A stretch of DNA of 64,000 nucleotides from Dawidia cretensis (GCF_018598175.1 NZ_JAHESE010000004.1:124001-188000), one strand, 5' to 3'; counted from the first letter of the stretch, positions 43,827-53,142 are shown. A program made the numbers and translations. Notes: generated from the letters alone by a model not told the origin.

Positions 43827-45782
43827 ATGCTCCTTGCGGGGCATATTAGTGTGAAAGCGTATTTTTACTCTTTCGCTATGGTAGTTATTCAAACAGACTT
43901 TCTTAACGCGATCCCTTTTCCGGTCATGTATGTCGACCGGGAGTTTCGTTTTCAATTCTCGAACAACGCCTTCAACGCATGGATCGGTCAGGAGTATAAG
44001 GTTACGAGCGGGGAGCCGCTGTCAGTCATTTTTGGTGACCAGTTTTTCGACCGCGTTCGGTTTACCGTGATGGCTACGGGTCAAACAGGAGAGGCGTTTC
44101 CCTATCGCCTACGGCGGAATGGCACGTATAGCCCGGTGGAAGTTTTTGTTACGGCCGATGTGCATGAACAGCACGAAGTAAAAGGCTATACGCTCGTCAT
44201 CCAGGATGTGTCGCATCGCCGTCAGCGGGAGCGCCATTTACAAGATTATGTCGATACAGCGCCCGTTGGGCTGCATTGGGTAAACGCGGAAGGTATCATT
44301 ATTTGGGCGAACCAGGCCGAGCTCGATATGCTGGGCTATCGCGCCGATGAATACATCGGTCGCCATATCGGCGAGTTTCACGCCACACAGGAGGGTGCGA
44401 CCGAGATACTACGCCGCCTGGCGGAGAACGACGTGTTGCAGCAATACGAGGCAGCGATGGTGCACCGGGACGGATCGATTCGAGACGTATTGATCAGCTC
44501 CAGCGTTTTATGGGAGAACGGCAAGTTTGTACATACGCGCTGCTTTACGCAAGATATTACCGGCCACCGGCCGCCGCTCGAGAACATGGCCTTTCAGCGA
44601 GGCCTGGAACGCCTCGTAGCAGAGCGTACGCGCGAGCTTTCGATGCGGAACCAAGAGCTGAAAACCAGCGAAGCGCGGTATCATCGCATGATTGAAGAAG
44701 TCGAGGACTACGCTATTCTTTTATTGAGCCCCGAAGGAATTATCGAGAACTGGAATAAGGGTGCTGAAAAGATCAAAGGCTATACCGCCGAGGAAGCTAT
44801 CGGGCGGAGCTTCCGGATGTTTTATACCCCGACAGACCAGGAGCAGAAGTTGCCTGGCCGCCTTCTACAGCAAGCGGTACTGGAAGGCAAAGCAACGCAC
44901 GAAGGCTATCGTGTGCGGAAGGATGGCACGATGTTCTGGGGCAGTATCCTGATCACAACGCTGCACGACGACGACGGCCGCGTGATCGGTTTTTCAAAAG
45001 TTACGCGTGACCTGAGCGAGCGAAAGAAGGCACAGGACGCCATCCAACGCAAGAACGAAGAGCTGGAGAAGATGAACCAGGAGCTGTCGTCGTTTGCCTA
45101 CGTATCGAGCCACGACTTGCAGGAGCCTCTGCGCAAGATCAGGGCCTTCTCGTCGCGCATCCTGGAGCTCGACTATGACCGGCTGTCGGCAAAAGGACGC
45201 GATCACTTCCAGCGGATACAGCGCTCTGCCGAGCGCATGCAGGCGCTGATTGAAGACCTGCTGAGCTATTCGCGCACCAGCACGTCCGAGCGCACACTGG
45301 AGGAGATTAACCTGCAGGCTGCGGTAACGCAGGTGGTAGACGAACTGGCAGATCGCATCGAAGAGAAGCAGGCCACCGTAGCGTACGACGACTTGCCGGT
45401 GATCAGAGGTATACCCTTCCAGCTGCACCAGTTGCTGGTGAACCTGGTCAGCAACGCCCTGAAATTTTCCAAGCCTCAGGAGCCGCCGCGTATTGAAATT
45501 CGCGCCACGCTGGTGCCCGGCTCGCTGATGCCCTTTGCCGAAGGGGATGTTACCCGGCAATACCACTGCATCGCGGTGGCCGACAATGGCATAGGCTTCG
45601 AACCGGAATTCCGCAAAAAGATATTTGACATCTTTCAACGGCTGCACCACCGCGACCGGTATGAAGGCACGGGGGTAGGGCTGGCAATCTGCCGCCGCAT
45701 TGCCGAGAACCACGAAGGGTTTATCGAAGCACAGAGTGTGCCGGGTCAGGGCGCTGTGTTCCAGGTATATATACCAGTCTGA
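43827..45782 (+). CDS. Multi-PAS sensor histidine kinase
   Basis: 651 residues from the ATG at 43827; the ATG at 43878, directly before the PAS domain (VIQTDFLNAIPFPVMYVD), is also plausible. Three PAS domains lie at about 20-130, 140-260 and 285-405. HisKA has the phospho-acceptor His429 (FAYVSSHDLQEPLRKIR). HATPase_c follows, with NLVSNALKFSK, DNGIGFEPEF and GTGVGLAICRRIAENHEG. It is soluble with no receiver, and the response regulator six bases upstream is its probable partner. Confidence 0.92.
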   Translation: MLLAGHISVKAYFYSFAMVVIQTDFLNAIPFPVMYVDREFRFQFSNNAFNAWIGQEYKVTSGEPLSVIFGDQFFDRVRFTVMATGQTGEAFPYRLRRNGTYSPVEVFVTADVHEQHEVKGYTLVIQDVSHRRQRERHLQDYVDTAPVGLHWVNAEGIIIWANQAELDMLGYRADEYIGRHIGEFHATQEGATEILRRLAENDVLQQYEAAMVHRDGSIRDVLISSSVLWENGKFVHTRCFTQDITGHRPPLENMAFQRGLERLVAERTRELSMRNQELKTSEARYHRMIEEVEDYAILLLSPEGIIENWNKGAEKIKGYTAEEAIGRSFRMFYTPTDQEQKLPGRLLQQAVLEGKATHEGYRVRKDGTMFWGSILITTLHDDDGRVIGFSKVTRDLSERKKAQDAIQRKNEELEKMNQELSSFAYVSSHDLQEPLRKIRAFSSRILELDYDRLSAKGRDHFQRIQRSAERMQALIEDLLSYSRTSTSERTLEEINLQAAVTQVVDELADRIEEKQATVAYDDLPVIRGIPFQLHQLLVNLVSNALKFSKPQEPPRIEIRATLVPGSLMPFAEGDVTRQYHCIAVADNGIGFEPEFRKKIFDIFQRLHHRDRYEGTGVGLAICRRIAENHEGFIEAQSVPGQGAVFQVYIPV

Positions 45783-45848
45783 TACAGGATTTTCGACACC
45801 GTCGAACTTTAGCCTGCCGGCAGGTGTTGACCGTGAAAATCATTTTGT

Positions 45849-46334
45849 ATGGAAACCACCGCTACAGACACACGCTTCATCATCAACCTGGCCTTAAGTG
45901 CCTGGGAAACACAACTGGAACGCTTCGACAAGCACCTCGAAAAACTGACCGACCAACAACTGGAGTCCGAAATCGCTCCCGGCCGCAACCGCGGCGTATA
46001 CATCCTGGGACACCTGACAGCCGTCAACGACAACTTCTTTCCCTTGTTCGGCCTTGGCGAAAAAGTCCATCCTCCACTACAAGACCTGTTCATTCGCACA
46101 CCGGATCGCACTGTACCCATCCCAACAACGGCAGAATTACGCCAGTGCTGGCATGACGTCAATGCCAAGCTCACACCGGCGCTGCGCAACCTGACACCGG
46201 AAGAGTGGCTGGGTAAGCATACTTCGGTATCAGCAGAAGACTTTGCCAAGGAGCCGCACCGGAATAAGCTGAATGTATTGCTGAACAGGACGTCGCATCA
46301 GGCGTATCATTACGGGCAGATTGTGTTGTTGTAG
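45849..46334 (+). CDS. DinB-family protein
   Basis: 161 residues, four-helix DinB/YfiT-like bundle. Potential metal ligands are His in YILGHLTAVND, the late His in HQAYHYGQIVLL and one between them. Members include bacillithiol- and mycothiol-dependent transferases and damage-induced proteins. This one cannot be narrowed further. It is a single gene followed by a strong terminator. Confidence 0.88.
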   Translation: METTATDTRFIINLALSAWETQLERFDKHLEKLTDQQLESEIAPGRNRGVYILGHLTAVNDNFFPLFGLGEKVHPPLQDLFIRTPDRTVPIPTTAELRQCWHDVNAKLTPALRNLTPEEWLGKHTSVSAEDFAKEPHRNKLNVLLNRTSHQAYHYGQIVLL

Positions 46335-46386
46335 GGCGCAATAAAGGAATTAATAGCCCGTGGAACATTTTCTGCTGGGAAAAGTA

Positions 46387-46425
46387 TAGCAGATTGGACG
46401 AATGTTCAACCTGCTATTTTTTTTA
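46387..46425 (+). terminator. Rho-independent terminator after the DinB gene
   Basis: The stem ATAGCAGATTGGAC (46387-46400) pairs with GTTCAACCTGCTAT (46405-46418) with two mismatches, and eight Ts follow. It is 53 bases after the DinB stop and just before the AT-rich toxin-antitoxin island. Confidence 0.8.
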
Positions 46426-46480
46426 TAGGCGCCAGCCGCTGCCGACATCGATCCAAATCCTTGATTCATAATATTATATT

Positions 46481-46550
46481 AACTAATTAGTTGAATAATT
46501 AAAAAATTATTGAATGATGTTCAATTAATTGGTGCGGTTTTGTATATTTG
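46481..46550 (+). promoter_or_regulatory. Stacked palindromes and promoter of the toxin-antitoxin pair
   Basis: Three inverted repeats stand side by side: AACTAATTAGTT (46481-46492, perfect), AATAATT/AATTATT (46494-46500 and 46505-46511), and TTGAA/TTCAA (46510-46524). They are followed by TATATTTG (46543-46550), which fits the Bacteroidota -7 element TAnnTTTG. Such stacked sites ahead of a toxin-antitoxin operon suggest autorepression by the antitoxin HTH. Confidence 0.55.
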
Positions 46551-46582
46551 AGGTGTCAAGTTACCAGTAATCGTACAACGCT

Positions 46583-46927
46583 ATGACAACGTTATCTGAA
46601 GTCGACGCCTTTTTGAGGGCGTTTAAAACCAAAATGGAAATATTCACGGTAATCTATCTAGATAGGGAGAAAAACAAGCAGGCGCTTCTTGCGTTGGAAA
46701 TTATGCCGAGAACCCGGGATAAGATACTGAAAGAACTAACCGCTGAAAATTATTACTGGGGACCGACGAAAGATTATGACAGCGGCCCCGACCTATGGGA
46801 GTTTGGGGTAAACTTCAAAGAAGAAGAAGTATACATTAAGATTACCATGGGGGCCATGGGTAAACCGGTTATTTGTATTTCATTTCATTGTGCCGAAAGA
46901 GCTATTGAATACAGATTTAAGAAATGA
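46583..46927 (+). CDS. MqsR-like toxin
   Basis: 114 residues, small and AT-rich. The pattern resembles MqsR-type RNA interferases: EVDAFLRAFKTKMEIFTVIY, then LDREKN and ALEIMPRTRDKILKELT, ENYYWGPTKDYDSGPDLWEF and a C-terminal KPVICISFHCAERAIEYRF. MqsR cleaves mRNA at GCU sites. Catalytic identity here is inferred from pattern only. Its stop overlaps the next start as ATGA, the usual toxin-first order for this family. The partner carries an MqsA-like HTH, which supports the call. Confidence 0.75.
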   Translation: MTTLSEVDAFLRAFKTKMEIFTVIYLDREKNKQALLALEIMPRTRDKILKELTAENYYWGPTKDYDSGPDLWEFGVNFKEEEVYIKITMGAMGKPVICISFHCAERAIEYRFKK

Positions 46928-47943
46928 TGATCATGAAAAGTCCATTTACAGATGGAGAGGCGACTCTCCACTATGAAAAAAAGAACATTGAATTTCGGAA
47001 AGACATGTTTTCGGCTATTCAATTTTACTATAAGTGTAACGATACCGGCGAAGAATTTACTACTACTGATTTGGATGAAATCAATATAAGCCAGGTGTAT
47101 AACCAGTATCGCGAGAAATATTGCGTACCGTTTCCTGATGAAATTCGGGAGATTCGGGAGCAATATGAAATTTCCGCAGCAAAGATGTCGGAGATATTGG
47201 GCTTTGGTGCAAACAGCTATCGGCAATATGAAGCAGGGGATATCCCCACGGTAGCTAGCGGACGTTTGATACTGGCAGCTAAAGACCCTGAGGAATTTAA
47301 GAAATTTCTGGATGCCAGTAAGACAATAATAGGGGACAAAGAACATGAGCGATTTACGCATCGTGTGGATAAACTGATTAAAGGGAGGCTGGAAAATCCC
47401 TGGGATGATCTATTTACGGAACATATTTTCAACAACGCCAGGCCAACAGAATATACAGGCTTCCGTAAGCCTTCTCTCGAGCGTATTGCCATGATCATCG
47501 CGTTCTTTTCGGAACATGTCAATCGTCTGTGGAAGACGAAATTGAATAAGCTTTTATTCTATAGCGACTTTTTGCACTATAAACGTTCAGGATATTCTAT
47601 AAGTGGTATTACCTACCGGGCCATCCCTTTAGGACCTGTACCCTCTGAGTACGAGAAGCTTTATATAAAGTTAAATGACGATAAGTTCGCAAACATTGAA
47701 CTTATTGAATTTAATGACGGCAATTATGGAGAGGCTATTTGCGCTGTCGAGAAATTTGATAGCTCCCTTTTTGCTAAGGGAGAACTGGAGACGCTGGAGG
47801 CCGTTGTGCGGAAATTTGGCAAGTTCAATACTAAACAGATTGTAGAGATTAGCCACCAGGAGAAAGCGTGGGTCGAGAATGAACCTAGCCGTGGCTTCAT
47901 TAGCTATCAGAAATATGCGTTCGAATTGAGTGCCATGGAATAA
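46924..47943 (+). CDS. Antitoxin with MqsA-like HTH and SocA/Panacea domain
   Basis: 339 residues. About 1-60 is a degenerate MqsA-type N-terminus with only a single Cys (YYKCNDTGEEF), so the zinc finger is probably lost. Residues 60-130 form the HTH: IREIREQYEISAAKMSEILG, then GANSYRQYEAGDIP. About 175-300 is a SocA/DUF4065 (Panacea) domain, with PSLERIAMIIAFF, LWKTKLNKLLFYSDFLHYKR and YRAIPLGPVPSEYEKLY. SocA-type domains can also act as proteolysis adaptors in characterised systems. The gene is AT-rich like its partner. The product should neutralise the toxin and repress the operon. Confidence 0.8.
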   Translation: MMIMKSPFTDGEATLHYEKKNIEFRKDMFSAIQFYYKCNDTGEEFTTTDLDEINISQVYNQYREKYCVPFPDEIREIREQYEISAAKMSEILGFGANSYRQYEAGDIPTVASGRLILAAKDPEEFKKFLDASKTIIGDKEHERFTHRVDKLIKGRLENPWDDLFTEHIFNNARPTEYTGFRKPSLERIAMIIAFFSEHVNRLWKTKLNKLLFYSDFLHYKRSGYSISGITYRAIPLGPVPSEYEKLYIKLNDDKFANIELIEFNDGNYGEAICAVEKFDSSLFAKGELETLEAVVRKFGKFNTKQIVEISHQEKAWVENEPSRGFISYQKYAFELSAME

Positions 47944-47951
47944 AAAGTATG

Positions 47952-48896
47952 CTACAACACTGCCTCCATTTGAATATTACACCGCTCATACGGCGACGGC
48001 ACGCCCGTAATCTTTTTAAAGCCCAGCTTATGGTATAGCTGAATGGCCGGTTTGAGAATGGTGTTGCTCTCCAGGTATAGTTTAGTTGCCCCCAGCGCGC
48101 GGGCTTTTTCAAATACGGTTTGTCCTAGCAGCCAGCCGATGTGACGGCCTTGCATCTCTGGCGCTACGGCCATCTTGGCGAGCTCGAAGGTAGTGGCGTC
48201 CATGGGAATGAGTGCACAGGCGCCCACCGGTGCATCGGCATAGAGCGCGATGAAGATGTGACCACCTTTATCGAGTATATATTCTTGTGGATGGTCGAGC
48301 GACTTATAGTCGGTCTCTTCCATTTTGAAATACGTCGTGATCCACTGCTCGTTTAATTTTCGGAACGCTTGCTGATACTGTGGGGTATAATCGACGATCG
48401 TGACGCGGTTGCCTTCGCGTGTGTGCCGCGCTTCCTGTACGCGGCGGAGCAGGCTCTTTTGGGCGAGCAGGAATTCCCACTCCTCTAAGGCCTTCCATAA
48501 ATTATGCTGTGTTTCTTCCAGCGCTTTCTCGACCGCGGCATTTACATCGTCATACTGGGCCTGGATCTTCTCTTGAATCTGCTGGCCTTGCGGCGACAGC
48601 GTAATGAAGTTTTTGCGGCCATCGTCCTTGCCCTTCTTTTCTTTTACGTAGCCCTGCTGCACCATTTCCTGGACGATCTTGCTGACGGAAGGGTGGGAGT
48701 GACCGATCTCCTGGGCGATCTCGGTGATCGTGCGCGGGCCGCCTTCGGATAGGGCATAGAATACCGGAAACCACTTGGGCTGCATCTCGATATTATACAA
48801 TCTATAGACGTCGGCCGCTTCTTCGGTGATCATTTCACTGAGCCGGCGAAGGCGGCTCCCCAAAGCCATTTTGCCGGTTTTATTGTAGAATTCCAT
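47952..48896 (-). CDS. MarR-family regulator fused to a GNAT acetyltransferase
   Basis: 314 residues. The N-terminal MarR winged helix covers about 10-140, with the recognition block ITEIAQEIGHSHPSVSKIVQ and the wing KGKDDGRKNFITLSPQG. The C-terminal GNAT domain covers about 165-310, with the acetyl-CoA site MAVAPEMQGRHIGWLLGQT and YLESNTILKPAIQLYHKLGF. Such fusions are known. The acetyl acceptor and the effector are unknown. Three spaced TTACGTAA-like sites immediately upstream suggest autoregulation. It is convergent with the antitoxin gene, eight bases apart. Confidence 0.92.
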   Translation of the reverse strand: MEFYNKTGKMALGSRLRRLSEMITEEAADVYRLYNIEMQPKWFPVFYALSEGGPRTITEIAQEIGHSHPSVSKIVQEMVQQGYVKEKKGKDDGRKNFITLSPQGQQIQEKIQAQYDDVNAAVEKALEETQHNLWKALEEWEFLLAQKSLLRRVQEARHTREGNRVTIVDYTPQYQQAFRKLNEQWITTYFKMEETDYKSLDHPQEYILDKGGHIFIALYADAPVGACALIPMDATTFELAKMAVAPEMQGRHIGWLLGQTVFEKARALGATKLYLESNTILKPAIQLYHKLGFKKITGVPSPYERCNIQMEAVL

Positions 48897-48906
48897 GGTA
48901 GATAAA

Positions 48907-48938
48907 TTACGTAACCAATTACGTAATTAACTACATAA
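48907..48938. promoter_or_regulatory. Candidate MarR-GNAT operator array
   Basis: The palindrome TTACGTAA occurs at 48907-48914 and 48919-48926, and TTAACTACATAA with a related half-site follows at 48927-48938, so units begin every 12 bases or less. They start 11 bases upstream of the regulator start codon. MarR proteins bind such palindromes, which makes this a likely operator. Confidence 0.65.
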
Positions 48939-49110
48939 TGTGTCAAGTAATTTACTGTATTTCTAAAAGATGGTCGATTCCGGCCTGAAAACACCGTGTC
49001 TGTGTGCTTTTGAGATGGCGAAAGCAACCCTTTGACCTCCGATCCGACCTTTTATAATTAAATTATCTATCTCTTCTATAGACTTATGGTGTGTGAAAGA
49101 AAAATTATAA

Positions 49111-49118
49111 TACCTTTG
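49111..49118 (+). promoter_or_regulatory. Promoter -7 element for the YceI gene
   Basis: TACCTTTG matches the Bacteroidota -7 consensus TAnnTTTG, 68 bases before the chosen YceI start. No clear -33 TTTG is seen at the expected distance. Confidence 0.5.
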
Positions 49119-49186
49119 CCGCATACGCTGTGAATCATCATGTAGTCACAGCACTATATAAAGAACCTATTCAAACGCTAACCGCT

Positions 49187-49804
49187 ATGAAATTAAAAAC
49201 AATCGCTTCGCCACTGTGCTGGATCCTGGGGCTGCTGGCACTGTCGGCTTTTTTGGAAAAGCCCGCGGAAGAAAAATTTGTAGTAGACACGCAAGCCAGT
49301 ACCCTGGTGTGGACGGCTAAGAAAGTGACCGGGTCGCATACGGGCGCCGTAAAGGTAGGGGCAGGCGAGCTGGCGCTGGAAGGCAAGGCGCTGAAACGCG
49401 GTAGCTTTGATATCGACCTGGCGTCGATTACCGTGACGGATATTACCGATGCGCAGTCGAATGCCAAGCTGGTAGGACACTTGAAAGGTGAAGACTTCTT
49501 CTCGGTGAATGCTTTTCCGAAAGCCAGTTTTGTATTGTCATCGGCTACGCCACAGGCGGGTACCACGTACCTGGTAAAAGGCAAGCTGACGATCAAAGGC
49601 ATTACGAATGACATTGAGTTTCCGGCGTCCATCGTGAAAGACGGCAAGAAGCTGACGGCCACGGCCAAGATCGTGGTGGACCGTACGAAGTATGACATTC
49701 GCTACCGGTCGACCAACTTTTTTGAGAACCTGGGCGACAAAGCCATTGAAAACGAATTTACACTCGACATTAAACTGGTAGCAGCAGCTCAGAAAGGAGT
49801 TTAG
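49187..49804 (+). CDS. Secreted YceI-family protein
   Basis: 205 residues from the ATG at 49187, which gives a signal peptide (MKLKTIASPLCWILGLLALSAFL); a GTG at 49130 would lengthen it for no reason. The YceI lipocalin-like domain covers about 28-200, with DTQASTLVWTAKKVTGSHTG, GSFDIDLASITVTDI and KGKLTIKGITNDIEFPA. Family members bind isoprenoids or other lipids in the periplasm. A hairpin at 49934 separates it from the SusC gene, so it is probably a separate unit. Confidence 0.92.
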   Translation: MKLKTIASPLCWILGLLALSAFLEKPAEEKFVVDTQASTLVWTAKKVTGSHTGAVKVGAGELALEGKALKRGSFDIDLASITVTDITDAQSNAKLVGHLKGEDFFSVNAFPKASFVLSSATPQAGTTYLVKGKLTIKGITNDIEFPASIVKDGKKLTATAKIVVDRTKYDIRYRSTNFFENLGDKAIENEFTLDIKLVAAAQKGV

Positions 49805-49933
49805 ATAAAGGGGAAAGAGGGATTCATCGCTCTGGAAAAGTTTAGAATCTCCTTTCTCCCCATATCTGACCCGGCACATACAGGAAGTATAGCAAGATCA
49901 TCAGGCTAAGGTAGTCAATTTAGTTGAGACGCT

Positions 49934-49956
49934 AAAGACCTCATTTTGTGGTCTTT
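49934..49956 (+). terminator. Hairpin in the SusC leader or after YceI
   Basis: AAAGACC (49934-49940) and GGTCTTT (49950-49956) form a perfect 7-bp stem, extendable with one mismatch. It lies 130 bases after the YceI stop and 75 before the SusC start. No T run follows, so it could be a weak terminator or a leader structure. Confidence 0.4.
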
Positions 49957-50031
49957 CCCACCCTGATGTAATCGTGCTCTGGCATTGCCATGCCCCGCTG
50001 GACCATTACATCCAAGTTTCAACTCTACCGC

Positions 50032-53000
50032 ATGAATTCTATTTTACAAACACGTACCGCTTTTTACCACCTTACCCGGCATGTATATGCTGTGCTGCTG
50101 GCTGCCGGCGCCCTGCTGGCTGTGCCCGGCTATGGACAAGACGGCAATATTACCATCAGCGGTAAAGTAACTGCCGACGATACGCCAGACGGTATACCCG
50201 GCGTAAACATCGTCGTGAAAGGATCGAACACCGGTGCCATTACCGACGCTGCCGGTTCCTATACTATTTCTGCACCCGCGTCGGCCACGCTGGTTTTTTC
50301 AAGCATCGGTTATACGACGACCGAGGTGGCCGTAAATAGCCGCACCGCATTGACAGTAGCCTTGAAGACGGACATCAACACGCTGTCGGAGATCGTGATC
50401 GTGGGCTATGATACCCGCGAGCGCAAGGACCTGGTGGGCTCTATTGCCAAGGTAGACCCGGCCGCGACGAAAGCTATTCCCGCCGGCAGCTTTGACGCGC
50501 AGCTGCAAGGCAAGATCTCGGGCGTACAGATTTCCAGCAATACCGGCGTGCCGGGTGAAGCCGTGAACGTACGCATCCGCGGGGTGACCTCGATTAATGC
50601 CGATGTCGACCCGCTGTACATTGTCGATGGCGTATTTGTCAACAGCAACAGCCTTCAGAAGATTAACACCGGTGGTAAGGCTACATCGCCCATTTCGGAT
50701 ATCAATCCAGCCGACATTGAAAGCGTGGAAGTATTAAAGGACGCATCGGCTACGGCGTTGTATGGTTCACGTGCCGCGAACGGCGTGATCGTTGTTACCA
50801 CCAAACGTGGCAACTATGAGCAAAAGCCAACGATCAACTTCAATGCCTCGCATGGTTGGGCCAGGGCGGCGAAGCTGTGGGATTTGACCACAGGCCCCGA
50901 GCACGCGCAGCTGGTGAACGAATTTTATATCAACGCCTATAAAGACGCAGAAGCGGCGGGCAACACGGCCGACATGGCCAAGTATAAAACAGTGCCTTTC
51001 CGGGCGCTCGACGATCGCCCGGGCGACACGCCGGCAGCGCGCGGCTTGCCCGGAGATCAAAAGACCTACGACCGCTTGAGCGAACTGTTTCGTACCGCTC
51101 ACCTGCAGAACTACGATCTGTCACTTTCCGGCGGTACGAAGACAACCAAGTATTATATCGGCGCCGGGTTTAATGAGCAGGAGGCAATCATTCGCCCCAT
51201 CACGTTCGAGCGCGCCAGCTTTAAAGTAAACCTCGACCAGCGTGTGAACGACAACGTGCTGGTAGGACTGAGCAACACCTTTACGCGCACATACCGCAAC
51301 CAGGCCCGTGCCGGTGACGGTCCGCAAGGTGGCCTACTACAGTCGGCGCTGCATACGCCCACCTATATTTCACCGTACGATGCCAACGGCGTGCTGGTGG
51401 CCGGTGGCAACTTTGACAACCTGACGCTGCTGCTGGACAACTACGATGTGAGCTCACGCAGCCTGCGCTACGTCGGTAACCTGTTTGTAGAGGCTGAGCT
51501 GCTGCCGGAGCTGAAATTCCGGACCAGCTTTGGTGCCGACTACAACAACTACGAAGAATCTGAATACTGGAACACGTTTACTACGGTAGGCGGCAAGACC
51601 GGTCTGGCTACGTCCGGCATAAGTCAAAACACGACGTTGCTGAACGAGCAGGTACTGACGTACCGCCATACGTTTGGCAACGCACATACTGTTGGTATAC
51701 TGGTAGGGAACACGCTGCAGAGCGATGCCACGACGCGTACCTATGCGGAAGGGTCGGGCTTTGCCAACAACTCCGTGAAACTCATTTCGCAAGCGGCTAC
51801 TGTGAAAGGCGCGCAGAGCTGGACCAAGAGCACGCTGGTATCGTTCTTTACCCGCCTGGATTATAACTACGCCGACAAATACCTGTTGGACGTGAGCTTC
51901 CGGGCCGATGGCTCGTCACGTTTTGGAGCGAACAACCGGTGGGGTTATTTCCCTTCGGTAGGAGCGGCATGGCGTATCAAGGAAGAAGGCTTCCTGCAAG
52001 ACGTGGAGACGATCTCCGACCTGAAGCTCCGCGCAAGCTTTGGTATTTCGGGTAATCAGAACATCGGTGACTTTGCCTGGCAAGGGCAGTGGGCGGCGGG
52101 TGCATCGTACAACAGCAACCCCGGTATAGCGCCGTCGCAGCTCGCCAACCCGAATTTGAAGTGGGAAGAAACGCGCCAGCTGAACGTAGGCCTCGACCTG
52201 GCATTGCTGGATCGTCGCCTGACCTTTGAGCTCAACGCGTATGACAAATATACTTCTGACGGCCTGCTGAAGCGGAACATTCCCTCGAAGACCGGCTTTA
52301 CATCGATCTGGGATAATGCCATCGAGGTGAGCAACCGCGGCTTCGAGCTCGGTATCACGACCGTGAACCTGCGCAAGACGGACCTGACGTGGACGACGTC
52401 GTTGAACGTTTCGCGTAACGTCAATAATATTGAAAAGCTGGAGACGCCGCTGCGGTTTGGCAGCCGCGACCTGATCTTACAAAAGGAAGGCTCGCCGCTG
52501 TATTCGTTCTGGGTATACAAACAAGACTATGTTGATCCGCAAACCGGTGACGTTGTATACCAGGATGTAGACGGCAAGGCGGGTATTACTGTAGACGACC
52601 GGCAGCTGATCGGCAGTATCTGGCCGAAATACTTCGGCGGCATTACCAACGAAGTGACGTATAAAGGCTTTGACCTGAACGCGTTCTTTGCGTTCTCCTA
52701 TGGCAACAAGGTATACAATCTCAATAAGTTCTTTGGAGAGGGTGGTGGAGCGCGCGACGCAAGTCGTGTGATCTTTGCCAGCAATCTGGCGCGGTGGCAG
52801 CAGCCGGGTGACATCACCGATGTGCCGCGACCGCAGGTTACGAACGTCAACAACTACCGCGATGGTGGAAGTCGATGGTTGGAAGACGGTTCGTACCTGC
52901 GGCTGCGTTCCCTCACGCTGGGTTACACGCTGCCCGCGTCGATCACGGAGCGGCTGAAGCTGGAGAAACTGCGCATCTATGCGGTGGGCACCAACCTGTG

Positions 53001-53130
53001 GCTGTTGACCGACTACACCGGCCTGGACCCCGAGTCGAGCGCCAGCAGCAGCCAGAATGAACCGGGTCTCGACCTGGGCACACCGCCACAGCCGCGCGGT
53101 TTTCAAATCGGCATCGATCTCAGACTCTAA
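50032..53130 (+). CDS. SusC/RagA-type TonB-linked outer-membrane protein
   Basis: 1032 residues from the ATG at 50032; the ATG at 49990 would add 14 residues before the signal peptide (LTRHVYAVLLAAGALLAVPGYGQ). The CarboxypepD_reg-like domain (ISGKVTADDTPDGIPGVNIV) spans about 40-115. The plug holds LQGKISGVQISSNTGVPG and IESVEVLKDASATALYGSRA. The barrel ends in a C-terminal FQIGIDLRL. It works with the SusD lipoprotein 12 bases downstream to take up a large ligand. Here the pair heads a sulfur-type operon instead of glycoside hydrolases, so a sulfur-bearing ligand is a reasonable guess. Confidence 0.93.
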   Translation: MNSILQTRTAFYHLTRHVYAVLLAAGALLAVPGYGQDGNITISGKVTADDTPDGIPGVNIVVKGSNTGAITDAAGSYTISAPASATLVFSSIGYTTTEVAVNSRTALTVALKTDINTLSEIVIVGYDTRERKDLVGSIAKVDPAATKAIPAGSFDAQLQGKISGVQISSNTGVPGEAVNVRIRGVTSINADVDPLYIVDGVFVNSNSLQKINTGGKATSPISDINPADIESVEVLKDASATALYGSRAANGVIVVTTKRGNYEQKPTINFNASHGWARAAKLWDLTTGPEHAQLVNEFYINAYKDAEAAGNTADMAKYKTVPFRALDDRPGDTPAARGLPGDQKTYDRLSELFRTAHLQNYDLSLSGGTKTTKYYIGAGFNEQEAIIRPITFERASFKVNLDQRVNDNVLVGLSNTFTRTYRNQARAGDGPQGGLLQSALHTPTYISPYDANGVLVAGGNFDNLTLLLDNYDVSSRSLRYVGNLFVEAELLPELKFRTSFGADYNNYEESEYWNTFTTVGGKTGLATSGISQNTTLLNEQVLTYRHTFGNAHTVGILVGNTLQSDATTRTYAEGSGFANNSVKLISQAATVKGAQSWTKSTLVSFFTRLDYNYADKYLLDVSFRADGSSRFGANNRWGYFPSVGAAWRIKEEGFLQDVETISDLKLRASFGISGNQNIGDFAWQGQWAAGASYNSNPGIAPSQLANPNLKWEETRQLNVGLDLALLDRRLTFELNAYDKYTSDGLLKRNIPSKTGFTSIWDNAIEVSNRGFELGITTVNLRKTDLTWTTSLNVSRNVNNIEKLETPLRFGSRDLILQKEGSPLYSFWVYKQDYVDPQTGDVVYQDVDGKAGITVDDRQLIGSIWPKYFGGITNEVTYKGFDLNAFFAFSYGNKVYNLNKFFGEGGGARDASRVIFASNLARWQQPGDITDVPRPQVTNVNNYRDGGSRWLEDGSYLRLRSLTLGYTLPASITERLKLEKLRIYAVGTNLWLLTDYTGLDPESSASSSQNEPGLDLGTPPQPRGFQIGIDLRL

Positions 53131-53142
53131 TCATTCGCATCT

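Noticed and set aside
49130-49186. Longer YceI start at GTG 49130
   Set aside because: It places a non-conserved segment before a clear signal peptide that begins at 49187.
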